Assembly (NCBI GenBank): GCA_002338445.1
Contig: DDII01000086.1
Span: 1-6,037 of the forward strand
Length of the DNA: 6,037 nucleotides
Direction: 5' to 3'
Origin: Cellvibrionales bacterium UBA1854
Lineage (GTDB): Bacteria; Pseudomonadota; Gammaproteobacteria; Pseudomonadales; Porticoccaceae
The notes under the pieces are model-generated. The model saw only the letters and a program-made list of their open reading frames with translations, searched no databases and was not told where the DNA came from. Every line of letters starts with the position of its first letter. The first letter of the stretch is position 1. Positions 1 through 6,037 of this stretch are shown here, piece by piece. The position numbers and the translations under genes were made by a program.

Positions 1-92
1 AAAATATAGGCAATGGGTGATGAAAAGAATAGAGAGATCTCTTTCTTTACAATGCTTGCGATTATGGCTACGGCGTCTTTGTTATGCTGCAT
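1..92 (-). CDS. ABC-2 type transporter permease, N-terminal fragment (GldF-like)
   Basis: This is the first 30 codons of a gene that runs off the left edge of the window, starting at the ATG at 92-90. The visible peptide begins MQHNKDAVAIIASIVKKE and continues ISLFFSSPIAYI. A basic KKE followed by a phenylalanine-rich turn and SSP(I/L)AY(I/V) is the usual N-terminus of ABC-2 permeases of the GldF/NosY kind, just before the first membrane helix. The start is supported by an AAGGAGGT Shine-Dalgarno site at 105-98, well spaced from the ATG. It overlaps the 3' end of the upstream ATPase gene by 11 bases in another frame, so translational coupling is likely. The role inferred is the membrane partner of that ATPase; the exported substrate cannot be told. 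The call rests on a short peptide plus context, so the exact subfamily is uncertain. Confidence 0.72.
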   Translation of the reverse strand, partial: MQHNKDAVAIIASIVKKEISLFFSSPIAYI

Positions 93-1038
93 CTCCAACC
101 TCCTTAACCTCAGAGTCCTTACTACCCACCTCCCTAAACAAAGTCTCTAAATCTCGCAGCTCAGGCTTCAACATAAAAAGAGATTCTTTTTGTTTCGATA
201 TCTCTCTCGCAATGTCAGCGGAAACATTTTTCAGCCCTGCACTAGCATTAGTTGTGACTCGATAGGTATTAGAGCCTTCAGTCGTGGAGATAACTGATAT
301 AGTTTCTACCCCGAATAAGTTTTCTAAGGACTCGCTTTTAGTGGTGGCTAGCGAGCATTCAACCAACAAGGAATTGCTGGCGCGAAGTTCATCTAATTGA
401 GCATCAACGGCAAGTTTACCAGAGTGCAACATGAGGACTCTGGAGCATAAAGCGTCCACTTCTTGCATTATGTGTGTTGATAGAATGACTGTTGCATTCT
501 TTGCAATGTCGCGTATGAGCGACCTCATGTGCTGTGTCTGTTCAGGATCAAGTCCGTTCGTGGGCTCGTCCAATATGAGGAGACTGGGATTTCCGATAAT
601 TGCCTGCGCCACCCCCAAACGTTGCTTGTAACCCCTGGAAAGATTAGCAATCGGCGAAAGAAATTTTTCTTTAAGATCTGTGGAGTTTGTTACTCGTAAA
701 ATTTCTGAAACTTTCTCTCGATCCTTTAAACCCTTTAAATCTGCCGAGAAATAAAGATATTGGGCCACCGTCATCTCCGGATAAAGGGGTAAGGTTTCGG
801 GTAGGTAACCTAAGGCTTTTTGTACTTCCTTCGGCTCGTCTACAATATTGTGCCCGTCTACAATAGCGTTACCAGAATTAGGTTCAAGGTAACCACTCAG
901 CATCTTCATAATAGTGGTTTTTCCCGCACCATTATGTCCCAAGAGGCCAACGATCTCTCCTTTTCCGACAGAGAACGTAACATGGTCAACTGCTAGAAAT
1001 CCGCCGTACCGCCTTGTAAGGTCTTCCACTTTTAACAT
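82..1038 (-). CDS. ABC transporter ATP-binding protein, GldA/NatA-type (ABC-2 exporter ATPase)
   Basis: A complete 318-residue cytoplasmic ATPase that should power an ABC-2 membrane permease. Visible motifs are Walker A GHNGAGKT (34-41), signature LSRGY in LSRGYKQRLGVAQA (133-146), Walker B LLILDEPTNGLDP (153-165) and the switch histidine in STH (H189). The Q-loop position reads GYLPE with a glutamate (E81) instead of glutamine, as is common in the GldA/NatA group. After the nucleotide-binding domain (about 1-215) comes a C-terminal region of about 100 residues with alternating strands and helices, typical of this group, and an acidic/basic tail. I start at the ATG at 1038 rather than the adjacent TTG at 1041, because the AGGAG at 1049-1045 is six bases from the ATG and only three from the TTG. 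The next gene, overlapping its end, is a permease fragment. GldA is named for gliding motility, but homologues are widespread in non-gliding bacteria, so motility should not be inferred. The substrate is unknown. Confidence 0.93.
   Translation of the reverse strand: MLKVEDLTRRYGGFLAVDHVTFSVGKGEIVGLLGHNGAGKTTIMKMLSGYLEPNSGNAIVDGHNIVDEPKEVQKALGYLPETLPLYPEMTVAQYLYFSADLKGLKDREKVSEILRVTNSTDLKEKFLSPIANLSRGYKQRLGVAQAIIGNPSLLILDEPTNGLDPEQTQHMRSLIRDIAKNATVILSTHIMQEVDALCSRVLMLHSGKLAVDAQLDELRASNSLLVECSLATTKSESLENLFGVETISVISTTEGSNTYRVTTNASAGLKNVSADIAREISKQKESLFMLKPELRDLETLFREVGSKDSEVKEVGDAA
98..105 (-). promoter_or_regulatory. Strong Shine-Dalgarno site for the ABC-2 permease
   Basis: The minus strand reads AAGGAGGT here, complementary to the 16S rRNA tail, five bases before the ATG at 92-90. 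It lies inside the last codons of the ATPase gene and decides the start of the truncated permease. Confidence 0.7.
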
Positions 1039-1044
1039 CAAAGG

Positions 1045-1049
1045 CTCCT
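1045..1049 (-). promoter_or_regulatory. Shine-Dalgarno site of the GldA-type ATPase
   Basis: The minus strand reads AGGAG, six bases before the ATG at 1038-1036. This spacing favours the ATG over the in-frame TTG immediately before it. Confidence 0.65.
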
Positions 1050-1089
1050 AATTCGTAAAAAGCTGTCATCTATCAGCACTATGTCATTC

Positions 1090-1116
1090 ATTGTATACAT
1101 TGGGTTTTTATGTCAA
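1090..1116 (-). promoter_or_regulatory. Candidate sigma-70 promoter for the leftward ABC-2 operon
   Basis: On the minus strand a perfect TTGACA -35 box (1116-1111) is followed after 15 bases by TACAAT (1095-1090), one mismatch from the -10 consensus. Transcription would start near 1083, about 45 bases before the ATPase ATG. The spacer is shorter than the optimal 17 bases. An alternative -10, TATACA at 1097-1092, would be shorter still. The perfect -35 box and the position make it a reasonable but unproven call. Confidence 0.45.
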
Positions 1117-1198
1117 AAAATCAAGCTTTTTTCTCTACACTTTTTGGTTTAGATGATTATTTTTTTGAAACCTATGTGTGAGAATAGTCTTAAACCAC

Positions 1199-1228
1199 TT
1201 GGAAGAATGGTCACCAATAATACATACT
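1199..1228 (+). promoter_or_regulatory. Weak candidate promoter for the Atm1-type exporter
   Basis: TTGGAA (1199-1204) and CATACT (1223-1228) each match four of six consensus positions with an 18-base spacer. A start near 1235 would give a leader of roughly 35 bases. The region is AT-rich, so such matches arise easily by chance. It is listed because it is the best-placed pair in the divergent spacer. Confidence 0.22.
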
Positions 1229-1237
1229 CGCTGCTCC

Positions 1238-1251
1238 GAAAAAATTTTTTC
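1238..1251. repeat. Perfect 14-bp AT palindrome in the exporter leader
   Basis: GAAAAAATTTTTTC is a perfect inverted repeat ending 17 bases before the exporter start codon. It could be intrinsically bent A-tract DNA, a regulator site, or simply an A/T run; as RNA it would have no loop. No regulator family can be assigned. Confidence 0.4.
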
Positions 1252-1268
1252 TCCCATGAGTTCCGTTA

Positions 1269-3053
1269 ATGAAGACTCGTAATTACGCCGAAAACCCTGA
1301 TCAAAAAATAAATTGGAAAGTATTCAAGGCAATATCGCCATACTTACTCAAATATAGGCGTAGAATTACTGTGGCTTTGGGGTGCTTGGTGTTGTCGAAA
1401 GGAGCAAGTGTTTGCGGACCATTCATACTCAAACACTTGGTTGACTCGCTTACACAAAAGGGCATCGCCGAGATCATCTTGGTGCCCACCACGTTAATTA
1501 TAGCATATGGTTTCACCCGATTGACCGTTCTTGTTGTAGGTGAGATTAGAGACACAATTTTTGGTCGGGTATGTGAGAGAGCCATGCGTAAAATAGGGCT
1601 GGAAGTTTTCCAACATGTGCATCATCTCGATTTAGAATTTCATCTAAGCAGACGCACCGGCGGCCTCTCCCGGGATATAGACCGAGGGATCAAGGGCATA
1701 AGTTTTTTAATGAGATTTTTTGTTTTCAACATAGTGCCGACTCTTTTGGAGATTATTTTGGTAGCAGGACTATTATTCTACAACTATGGTATCAGTTTCG
1801 CTCTTGTCACAATCATAGCGGCAGGATTCTTTGTCCTTTTTTCGATGATTACGACTGATTGGCGCACGCAATTCGTGAGAGATGCTGCGCAAGCAGACTC
1901 CAGAGCGGGGACATTATGCGTCGAGAGCTTGTTGAATCATGAGACAGTTAAATACTTTACAAATGAGGAATTTGAGAGTAATAAATATGACCAAGCCCTC
2001 CGACATTGGGAGCAGGCTAAGCGGAAAGAACGTCTATCTTTATTGGCGCTTAATACCGGTCAAGCCCTTATCATCTCGCTAGCTATGGCAATTATGTTAT
2101 GGCTTGCTGCGAACGAGGTACGAGACGGTGTCATGACCATAGGCGATTTTGTGCTGATTAATGCTTTCATGATGCAGCTTTTTATGCCTCTGAACTTCCT
2201 AGGATTTGTCTATCGAGAAATTAGGGGGGCTACTGCGAACATAGAAAACATGTTCTCTTTGATGAGTTTGAATACAAAAGTACTCGAGCAGCCTAATGCT
2301 CCAGACCTTAAGATTTTTGGGGGAGACGTAACCTTCAAAGATGTTTCCTTCGCTTATCACGATGAGCGGCCGCTCCTGAAGCGTATCGATCTTACGATCA
2401 AAGGAGGCCAACAAGTAGCGATTGTCGGCGCCAGCGGCGCTGGAAAATCTACCTTAGTTAAGTTGTTGTTTCGCTCCTATGATATTCTGGGAGGAACTAT
2501 TCTTGTTGATGAACAAAATATTGCCAATGTAACGTTGAAGAGCCTGCGTGAGTCAATTGGAATAGTACCTCAGGACACTGTACTTTTTAATGAAAGTATT
2601 TTCGAGAATATTCGTTTCGGAAATCCTGCGGCTGCTGATGATCAAGTTTTAGAGGCAATAAAGCTCGCCCACCTCGATGATTTTATCAGAGAGCTGCCGG
2701 ATGGATCTGCTACTGTAGTAGGTGAAAGAGGCCTCAAACTTTCTGGCGGCGAAAAACAGCGGGTAACTATAGCGCGTACAATTTTAAAGAAGCCTGCGAT
2801 ACTGGTATTCGATGAAGCAACTTCGTCATTGGATAGTGAATCAGAGCGATCAATTATGGAGGCTTTAAATAAGATCTCTCGTGGATATACGAGCCTAATA
2901 ATTGCACATCGCCTTTCCACTATTATACATGCCGATAAAATCGTAGTTATGGACCATGGAGAAATTGTGGAGCAGGGTTCGCATTCGGAGCTGCTTGAGA
3001 TGGGAGGCAGGTACTCAGATTTATGGATTGCACAGCTCAAGGAGAAAGACTAG
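1269..3053 (+). CDS. Atm1/HMT1-type ABC exporter, fused permease and ATPase (ABCB7-like)
   Basis: A full-length half-transporter of 594 residues in the inner membrane, expected to act as a homodimer. The membrane domain has six hydrophobic spans at about 33-58, 68-92, 148-172, 174-196, 256-281 and 289-315. The ATPase domain (about 352-590) is intact: Walker A GASGAGKST (387-395), Q-loop Q435, signature LSGGE (491-495), Walker B ILVFDEATSSLD (511-522) with catalytic E516, and switch H547. Subfamily markers are LLNHETVKYFTNEEFE (221-236), the LNTGQ segment (261-265) and FVYREIRGATANIENMF (313-329), all characteristic of Atm1/ABCB7/HMT1 exporters. The N and Q of LNxGQ contact glutathione in solved bacterial and yeast Atm1 structures, as I recall. 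The family exports glutathione-linked persulfide or metal-thiol compounds, supporting Fe-S homeostasis or metal detoxification; which applies here cannot be decided. The ATG at 1269 has only a weak GAG upstream, but gives the family's usual short N-terminus before the conserved NWKVFKAISPYL. It is transcribed away from the ABC-2 operon and is followed by a 176-base gap. Confidence 0.94.
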   Translation: MKTRNYAENPDQKINWKVFKAISPYLLKYRRRITVALGCLVLSKGASVCGPFILKHLVDSLTQKGIAEIILVPTTLIIAYGFTRLTVLVVGEIRDTIFGRVCERAMRKIGLEVFQHVHHLDLEFHLSRRTGGLSRDIDRGIKGISFLMRFFVFNIVPTLLEIILVAGLLFYNYGISFALVTIIAAGFFVLFSMITTDWRTQFVRDAAQADSRAGTLCVESLLNHETVKYFTNEEFESNKYDQALRHWEQAKRKERLSLLALNTGQALIISLAMAIMLWLAANEVRDGVMTIGDFVLINAFMMQLFMPLNFLGFVYREIRGATANIENMFSLMSLNTKVLEQPNAPDLKIFGGDVTFKDVSFAYHDERPLLKRIDLTIKGGQQVAIVGASGAGKSTLVKLLFRSYDILGGTILVDEQNIANVTLKSLRESIGIVPQDTVLFNESIFENIRFGNPAAADDQVLEAIKLAHLDDFIRELPDGSATVVGERGLKLSGGEKQRVTIARTILKKPAILVFDEATSSLDSESERSIMEALNKISRGYTSLIIAHRLSTIIHADKIVVMDHGEIVEQGSHSELLEMGGRYSDLWIAQLKEKD

Positions 3054-3229
3054 CTTTCAGTGATGTATTTATAATTAGTCGAGCCCTCAACCGATCTTGA
3101 ATCGCAATAGTGCGGAATAGACACTCGTCCTGATCTTTTGCTACTCTATTGCTGCGTTAATCGGTGCATTTTTTTGAAGTAGCGAGGTGTCAATCTTGCT
3201 CTATCGGGACTTACTTTTTGGAATATGAT

Positions 3230-3454
3230 ATGAGACTACATCTGAAAAGCCACGTGGCTGGGCAGGTCTGGAAGCTTGTAACTCAAGTCGGTGATGAGAT
3301 CCTCGCTGATCAGGTGATCTTAATTGTGGAATGTATGAAAATGGAAATACCCATTGTCTCTAACACGTCCGGGAAACTGGTAGAGCTACGAGTTTCTGAA
3401 AAGGACTTATTAGTAGAGAATCAGACAGTAGCTATTTTGGAGACGGGTCAATGA
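3230..3454 (+). CDS. Small stand-alone biotin carboxyl carrier (biotinyl domain) protein
   Basis: A 74-residue protein that is a biotinyl/lipoyl domain and nothing more. It should carry CO2 on a biotin attached to K37 in VECMKMEIP (33-41). The domain begins MRLHLKSHVAGQVWKL, includes VGDEILADQ (20-28), and ends with the mirrored half LVENQTVAILE (61-71), as in other minimal BCCP proteins of about 70 residues. The usual alanine or serine before MKM is cysteine here (C35); the biotin lysine and both flanking methionines are intact. The frame is open further upstream to an ATG at 3164, but I chose the ATG at 3230 because biotinyl domains begin at this point, the extra 22 residues look unlike protein of this family, and a modest GGA lies eight bases before it. 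The carboxyltransferase gene starts one base after the stop, so the pair is almost surely one operon. Lipoyl attachment is unlikely given MKM. Confidence 0.88.
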   Translation: MRLHLKSHVAGQVWKLVTQVGDEILADQVILIVECMKMEIPIVSNTSGKLVELRVSEKDLLVENQTVAILETGQ

Positions 3455-3455
3455 T

Positions 3456-5024
3456 ATGACTTGGGAATCTGACATTAATCAAATTAATCATCGAAGGGAG
3501 TTGGCCAAAAAACAAGGAGGCCATGTTGCTGTAAAAAAGCATCATCAAAAGGGGCGTTTAACGATCCGCGAGCGCATAAATGGGTTGATCGATGAAAACA
3601 GTTTTAGTGAGCTTGGAGAGGGAGCGGGAGTTCCTGAGTACGATTCGGCAGGCAAACTCTTGGATTTTCAGCCCGCTAATTTTGTTCTCGGGTTTGGTAA
3701 AGTAAATGGACGAAAGGTTATCGTTGGTGGAGAAGATTTCACGCTAAAAGGCGGTTCTCCCAATCCCGCTGGCCTAAGAAAGAGCATCTATGCGGAGCAA
3801 CTTGCATTACAGTATAAGCTCCCGCTAGTAAGACTGCACGAGGGTGGCGGCGGGGCTGTAGGTGGCACCAATCAGGAAAAAAAACACCGGCCAGTGGGTG
3901 ATCCTGTCTTTGCTACCTCAAGATTTTTTCCATTAGCCCAAACACTTGGTCACGTACCAGTGGCCACTGCGGCTTTGGGACCCGTGGCGGGATTGCCGGC
4001 TGCGAGGCTCGTTGCGTCACACTTTTCGGTGATGACTAAAAACGCAGCAGTTCTGATTGCTGGCCCTCAAGTCGTAAAGCGAGCACTAGGCTATGATTTG
4101 ACTAAAGATGAACTTGGTGGTCCGCAAATTCATCTCAGGAGCGGCGCCATAGATAACTTGGCAGCGACTGAGCAGGATGCCTTCAATCAGATAGTTACAT
4201 TTCTATCTTATGTTCCGGACAATGCGTGGCAGAGACCCAGTCACGTTGCTTGCAGTGATCCGGTGGATCGTTGCGAAGATATGCTGAAGAGTATTGTTCC
4301 TGAGAGTTCGAGGCAGCCTTTCAACATGCGGAGAATTATTGAGCTTGTTCTAGATAAGTCGTCCGATGTGTCTAGCTTTTTCGAAATTGGACGACAGTAT
4401 GGCCCAAGTTTAATAACCGGCTTAGCGAGACTCAACGGCCATTCAGTCGGAGTAATTGCCAATGACTGTATGTTTTATGCTGGAGCAATGACCGCATCAG
4501 CAGCGCAAAAATTGCGTCGTTTCGTTGATTTTTGTAATAGTTTCCATCTGCCAGTGCTCAGTTTTGTTGATGAGCCAGGTTTTATGATTGGGCCTGATAG
4601 TGAGTCTGCTGGGACGATTCGTCATGGAACTGAGGCAATTTCTGCAGTTATGCAATCCCGTGTCCCATGGGCTAGTGTCCAAGTCCACAAAGCTTTCGGA
4701 GTGGCTGCGCAGGCCCACTTCGGTCCAAATGGATTCGTTTTGAGTTGGCCAAGCGCGGCCAGTGGAGCTTTACCAATTGAGGGTGGCGTAGCAGTAGCAT
4801 TTGCCAGAGAGATCGCTGCCGCCGAAGATCCCTCTGAGCGACAGAGGGAATTAGAGGCAATGCTGGCAGCAAGTCAATCACCCTTCCCAAGGGCTGAAGG
4901 GTTTTCGGTGCATGAGATTATTGATCCGAGAGAAACAAGACCGAGGTTGGCCCAATGGCTGGATTTGGCGGTTAATTCGCAGGTTGGGCCACCGCAACCA
5001 TTTTTGACTACTATGAGACCATAA
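3456..5024 (+). CDS. Acyl-CoA carboxylase carboxyltransferase (beta) subunit
   Basis: A 522-residue carboxyltransferase of the propionyl-/acetyl-/methylcrotonyl-CoA carboxylase beta family, of normal length, which moves CO2 from carboxybiotin to an acyl-CoA. Two crotonase-like halves are visible. The N-terminal half has KGRLTIRERINGLID (32-46), GGEDFTLKGGSPNPAG (91-106) and the glycine-rich HEGGGGAVGG (128-137). The C-terminal half has GVIANDCMFYAGAMTASAAQK (332-352), SFVDEPGFMIGP (369-380), GTIRHGTEA (386-394) and KAFGVAAQAHFG (412-423). The tail EIIDPRETRPRLAQWL (487-502) is the standard family C-terminus. By alignment from memory, Q419 sits where propionyl-CoA carboxylase has the specificity aspartate, so this belongs with the KAYGLGAQAM-like acyl-CoA carboxylases of unassigned substrate. 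The gene starts one base after the biotin carrier's stop; a GGAG at 3439-3442 lies 13 bases upstream, so coupling is likely. The biotin carboxylase subunit is not in the window. The substrate is not predictable; a decarboxylase role is a less likely alternative. Confidence 0.92.
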   Translation: MTWESDINQINHRRELAKKQGGHVAVKKHHQKGRLTIRERINGLIDENSFSELGEGAGVPEYDSAGKLLDFQPANFVLGFGKVNGRKVIVGGEDFTLKGGSPNPAGLRKSIYAEQLALQYKLPLVRLHEGGGGAVGGTNQEKKHRPVGDPVFATSRFFPLAQTLGHVPVATAALGPVAGLPAARLVASHFSVMTKNAAVLIAGPQVVKRALGYDLTKDELGGPQIHLRSGAIDNLAATEQDAFNQIVTFLSYVPDNAWQRPSHVACSDPVDRCEDMLKSIVPESSRQPFNMRRIIELVLDKSSDVSSFFEIGRQYGPSLITGLARLNGHSVGVIANDCMFYAGAMTASAAQKLRRFVDFCNSFHLPVLSFVDEPGFMIGPDSESAGTIRHGTEAISAVMQSRVPWASVQVHKAFGVAAQAHFGPNGFVLSWPSAASGALPIEGGVAVAFAREIAAAEDPSERQRELEAMLAASQSPFPRAEGFSVHEIIDPRETRPRLAQWLDLAVNSQVGPPQPFLTTMRP

Positions 5025-5102
5025 GTTGTCATTTAACTTTAGCTAGATGCTCGATACTTGCAGATACCTAGCGCACAGCATTCAGGGGAGCTCTGTAAAG
5101 CT

Positions 5103-6037
5103 TCAATACCGTTTATTATGAACGCGTAAAGTTTCATCCCAACGCCTGTCCGAGAGATACTGGATTCCAGCGGTTAATGAGGTAGGTGAATTGATTCGAA
5201 TGAGTGTCTCCGCAGCAATAGCGGCTGCGTAGCCGTTGGCGTCTGCGAGCAGTTGCGTTGCTATGTTCTCTATCATGGTGTGTTTGTCTGTGACAACCGT
5301 GGCATTCAGCAGCACGAGCGCAATGTTCATCCTTACCTGGTCCTGACCGGTCCAACCTCTGGGAACGAGCGGCTCTTGCCATGACGGATGACTTGTTTGT
5401 ACCAGCTTTTCGAGCACATCAAAGGTATCATCTGTAAGTTTCATCGACATGCACGCTAGAGCGTCCAAAGACTGCCGAACGACTTGATCAAGATCACTCT
5501 CTAGACGAAAAGTCAGAGCGGTTATAACTTTTGGAGTACCAAATCCTAATTCTCCGAGTGCGAAAGCAGCATTGATTTGCATCCACGGATCTGTGTCCAT
5601 AAGAATTTCGACTAGCAAATCGATTGCATCCTCGCCAAAGGTCGCTATTCTGTATGCCTCATCTTCCATCACGACAGCTTTTTCGTTCCATCGGGGGGAA
5701 TTATCGTGAGATTTACTTTTCGAAATAAGGTTCCCTTGTTCATCCAAGAAGGGCTCATGCACGTGCTTTTCGAGTCCCGCCTTTTGTAAAAGTGAAACCT
5801 TCAAGCTCTCAAGCTCCAAAGATTTTCCACAGGCATATATGTTATTGATCCTAATACCTTGATCTGAGAGAGTGTTGGACATGTTTAGTATTGAAACATC
5901 ATTAACGCCGTTTTTGTTTTTTTGTTCACCCCGCATCCAGTCCCAGACATGATGCCAAGCCGGTGTCAACTCGTCTTTGCAAGAGGTACCGTTAGGTTTC
6001 TTCCATTTATGTTTTTTGTGATTCCAAGACGCTTTTA
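5103..6037 (-). CDS. HEAT-like repeat protein, C-terminal part (5' end outside window)
   Basis: The last 310 residues of a longer protein; the frame stays open from the TGA at 5105-5103 to the right edge. A TTG at 5969-5967 could be read as a start, but 22 uninterrupted, protein-like codons precede it (including HKWKKPNGTSCKDE, running straight into LTPAWHHVWDWMRG), and no Shine-Dalgarno site is seen. In visible numbering, residues 1-40 are rich in tryptophan, histidine and lysine, 45-120 are mixed, and from about 125 there are paired amphipathic helices like HEAT/PBS-lyase repeats: AIDLLVEILMDTD (137-149), WMQINAAFALGELG (151-164), VVRQSLDALACM (185-196), RMNIALVLLNA (235-245) and YAAAIAAETLIRIN (269-282). 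Such repeats usually bind proteins or form scaffolds. I do not recognise the missing N-terminal domain; an enzyme with a HEAT tail, such as a phytanoyl-CoA dioxygenase-like or sulfatase-like protein, is conceivable but unproven. It is convergent with the carboxyltransferase gene across 78 bases, in which I see no clear terminator. Confidence 0.75.
   Translation of the reverse strand, partial: KASWNHKKHKWKKPNGTSCKDELTPAWHHVWDWMRGEQKNKNGVNDVSILNMSNTLSDQGIRINNIYACGKSLELESLKVSLLQKAGLEKHVHEPFLDEQGNLISKSKSHDNSPRWNEKAVVMEDEAYRIATFGEDAIDLLVEILMDTDPWMQINAAFALGELGFGTPKVITALTFRLESDLDQVVRQSLDALACMSMKLTDDTFDVLEKLVQTSHPSWQEPLVPRGWTGQDQVRMNIALVLLNATVVTDKHTMIENIATQLLADANGYAAAIAAETLIRINSPTSLTAGIQYLSDRRWDETLRVHNKRY

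Noticed and set aside
17..265. A plus-strand open frame of 82 codons opposite the ATPase and permease genes.
   Set aside because: It is antisense to the end of the ATPase gene and the permease start, both of which have clear family motifs and ribosome sites.
3104..3152. Inverted repeat GCAATAG (3104-3110) and CTATTGC (3146-3152), and a small CGCA-ATAG-TGCG hairpin at 3103-3114, considered as a terminator after the exporter.
   Set aside because: The long repeat has a 35-base loop and the small hairpin only four base pairs, and neither is followed directly by a T run. The T run at 3169-3175 has no stable stem before it.
3164..3229. A 22-codon N-terminal extension of the biotin carrier, starting at the ATG at 3164.
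   Set aside because: The extension is outside the conserved biotinyl domain, contains several cysteines unlike this family, and the domain starts exactly at the ATG at 3230.
5042..5073. GCTAG...CTAGC inverted repeat between the convergent genes, considered as a bidirectional terminator.
   Set aside because: Only five base pairs with a loop of about 20 bases and no adjacent T or A tract, so it is not a convincing intrinsic terminator.
5134..5382. An open frame of 82 codons on the minus strand inside the HEAT-like gene, and similar open frames antisense to the exporter and carboxyltransferase.
   Set aside because: They lie in other frames of well-supported genes, have low-complexity or arginine-rich composition and match no family that I recognise.
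1..6037. A new defence, mobile or CRISPR-like system.
   Set aside because: I saw no spaced direct repeats, transposase, integrase, nuclease or reverse transcriptase motifs, nor any tRNA-like structure; all complete genes belong to known transport or carboxylase families.

Overview
This 6 kb window has moderate to low GC (estimated by eye in the mid-40s percent) and bacterial gene organisation: short spacers, overlapping stop and start, and recognisable Shine-Dalgarno sites. An Atm1-type ABC exporter beside a GldA-type ABC ATPase, and a separate small biotin carrier next to an acyl-CoA carboxyltransferase, fit a Gram-negative bacterium, plausibly a proteobacterium from an environmental or marine source. 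The lineage is inference; there is no rRNA or other phylogenetic marker.

Left part (1-1041, minus strand): a two-gene ABC-2 transport operon. A complete GldA-type ATPase (82-1038) is followed, with an 11-base overlap, by the first 30 codons of a membrane permease (1-92) that runs off the left edge. The permease start has a near-perfect AAGGAGGT Shine-Dalgarno site inside the ATPase gene, so the two are probably translationally coupled. A divergent AT-rich intergenic region (1039-1268) carries a plausible promoter for this operon and a weak candidate for the rightward gene.

Middle (1269-3053, plus strand): a full-length half-transporter of the Atm1/ABCB7/HMT1 family with the membrane domain fused to a complete ATPase domain. 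Family members export glutathione-linked sulfur or metal compounds.

Right-middle (3230-5024, plus strand): a two-gene carboxylase module. A 74-residue stand-alone biotinyl (BCCP-like) protein with the biotin-lysine motif CMKM is followed one base after its stop by a 522-residue carboxyltransferase of the acyl-CoA carboxylase beta-subunit family. The biotin carboxylase needed for the full reaction is not in the window.

Right end (5103-6037, minus strand, convergent): the C-terminal 310 residues of a protein with HEAT-like helical repeats. Its reading frame is open to the window edge, so its N-terminal part and probably its main functional domain lie outside.

The genes look like ordinary metabolic and transport genes. 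I do not see a CRISPR array, mobile element, tRNA, phage gene or defence system. The points most worth a second look are the substrate and partner of the minimal biotin carrier/carboxyltransferase pair and the identity of the truncated HEAT-like protein.
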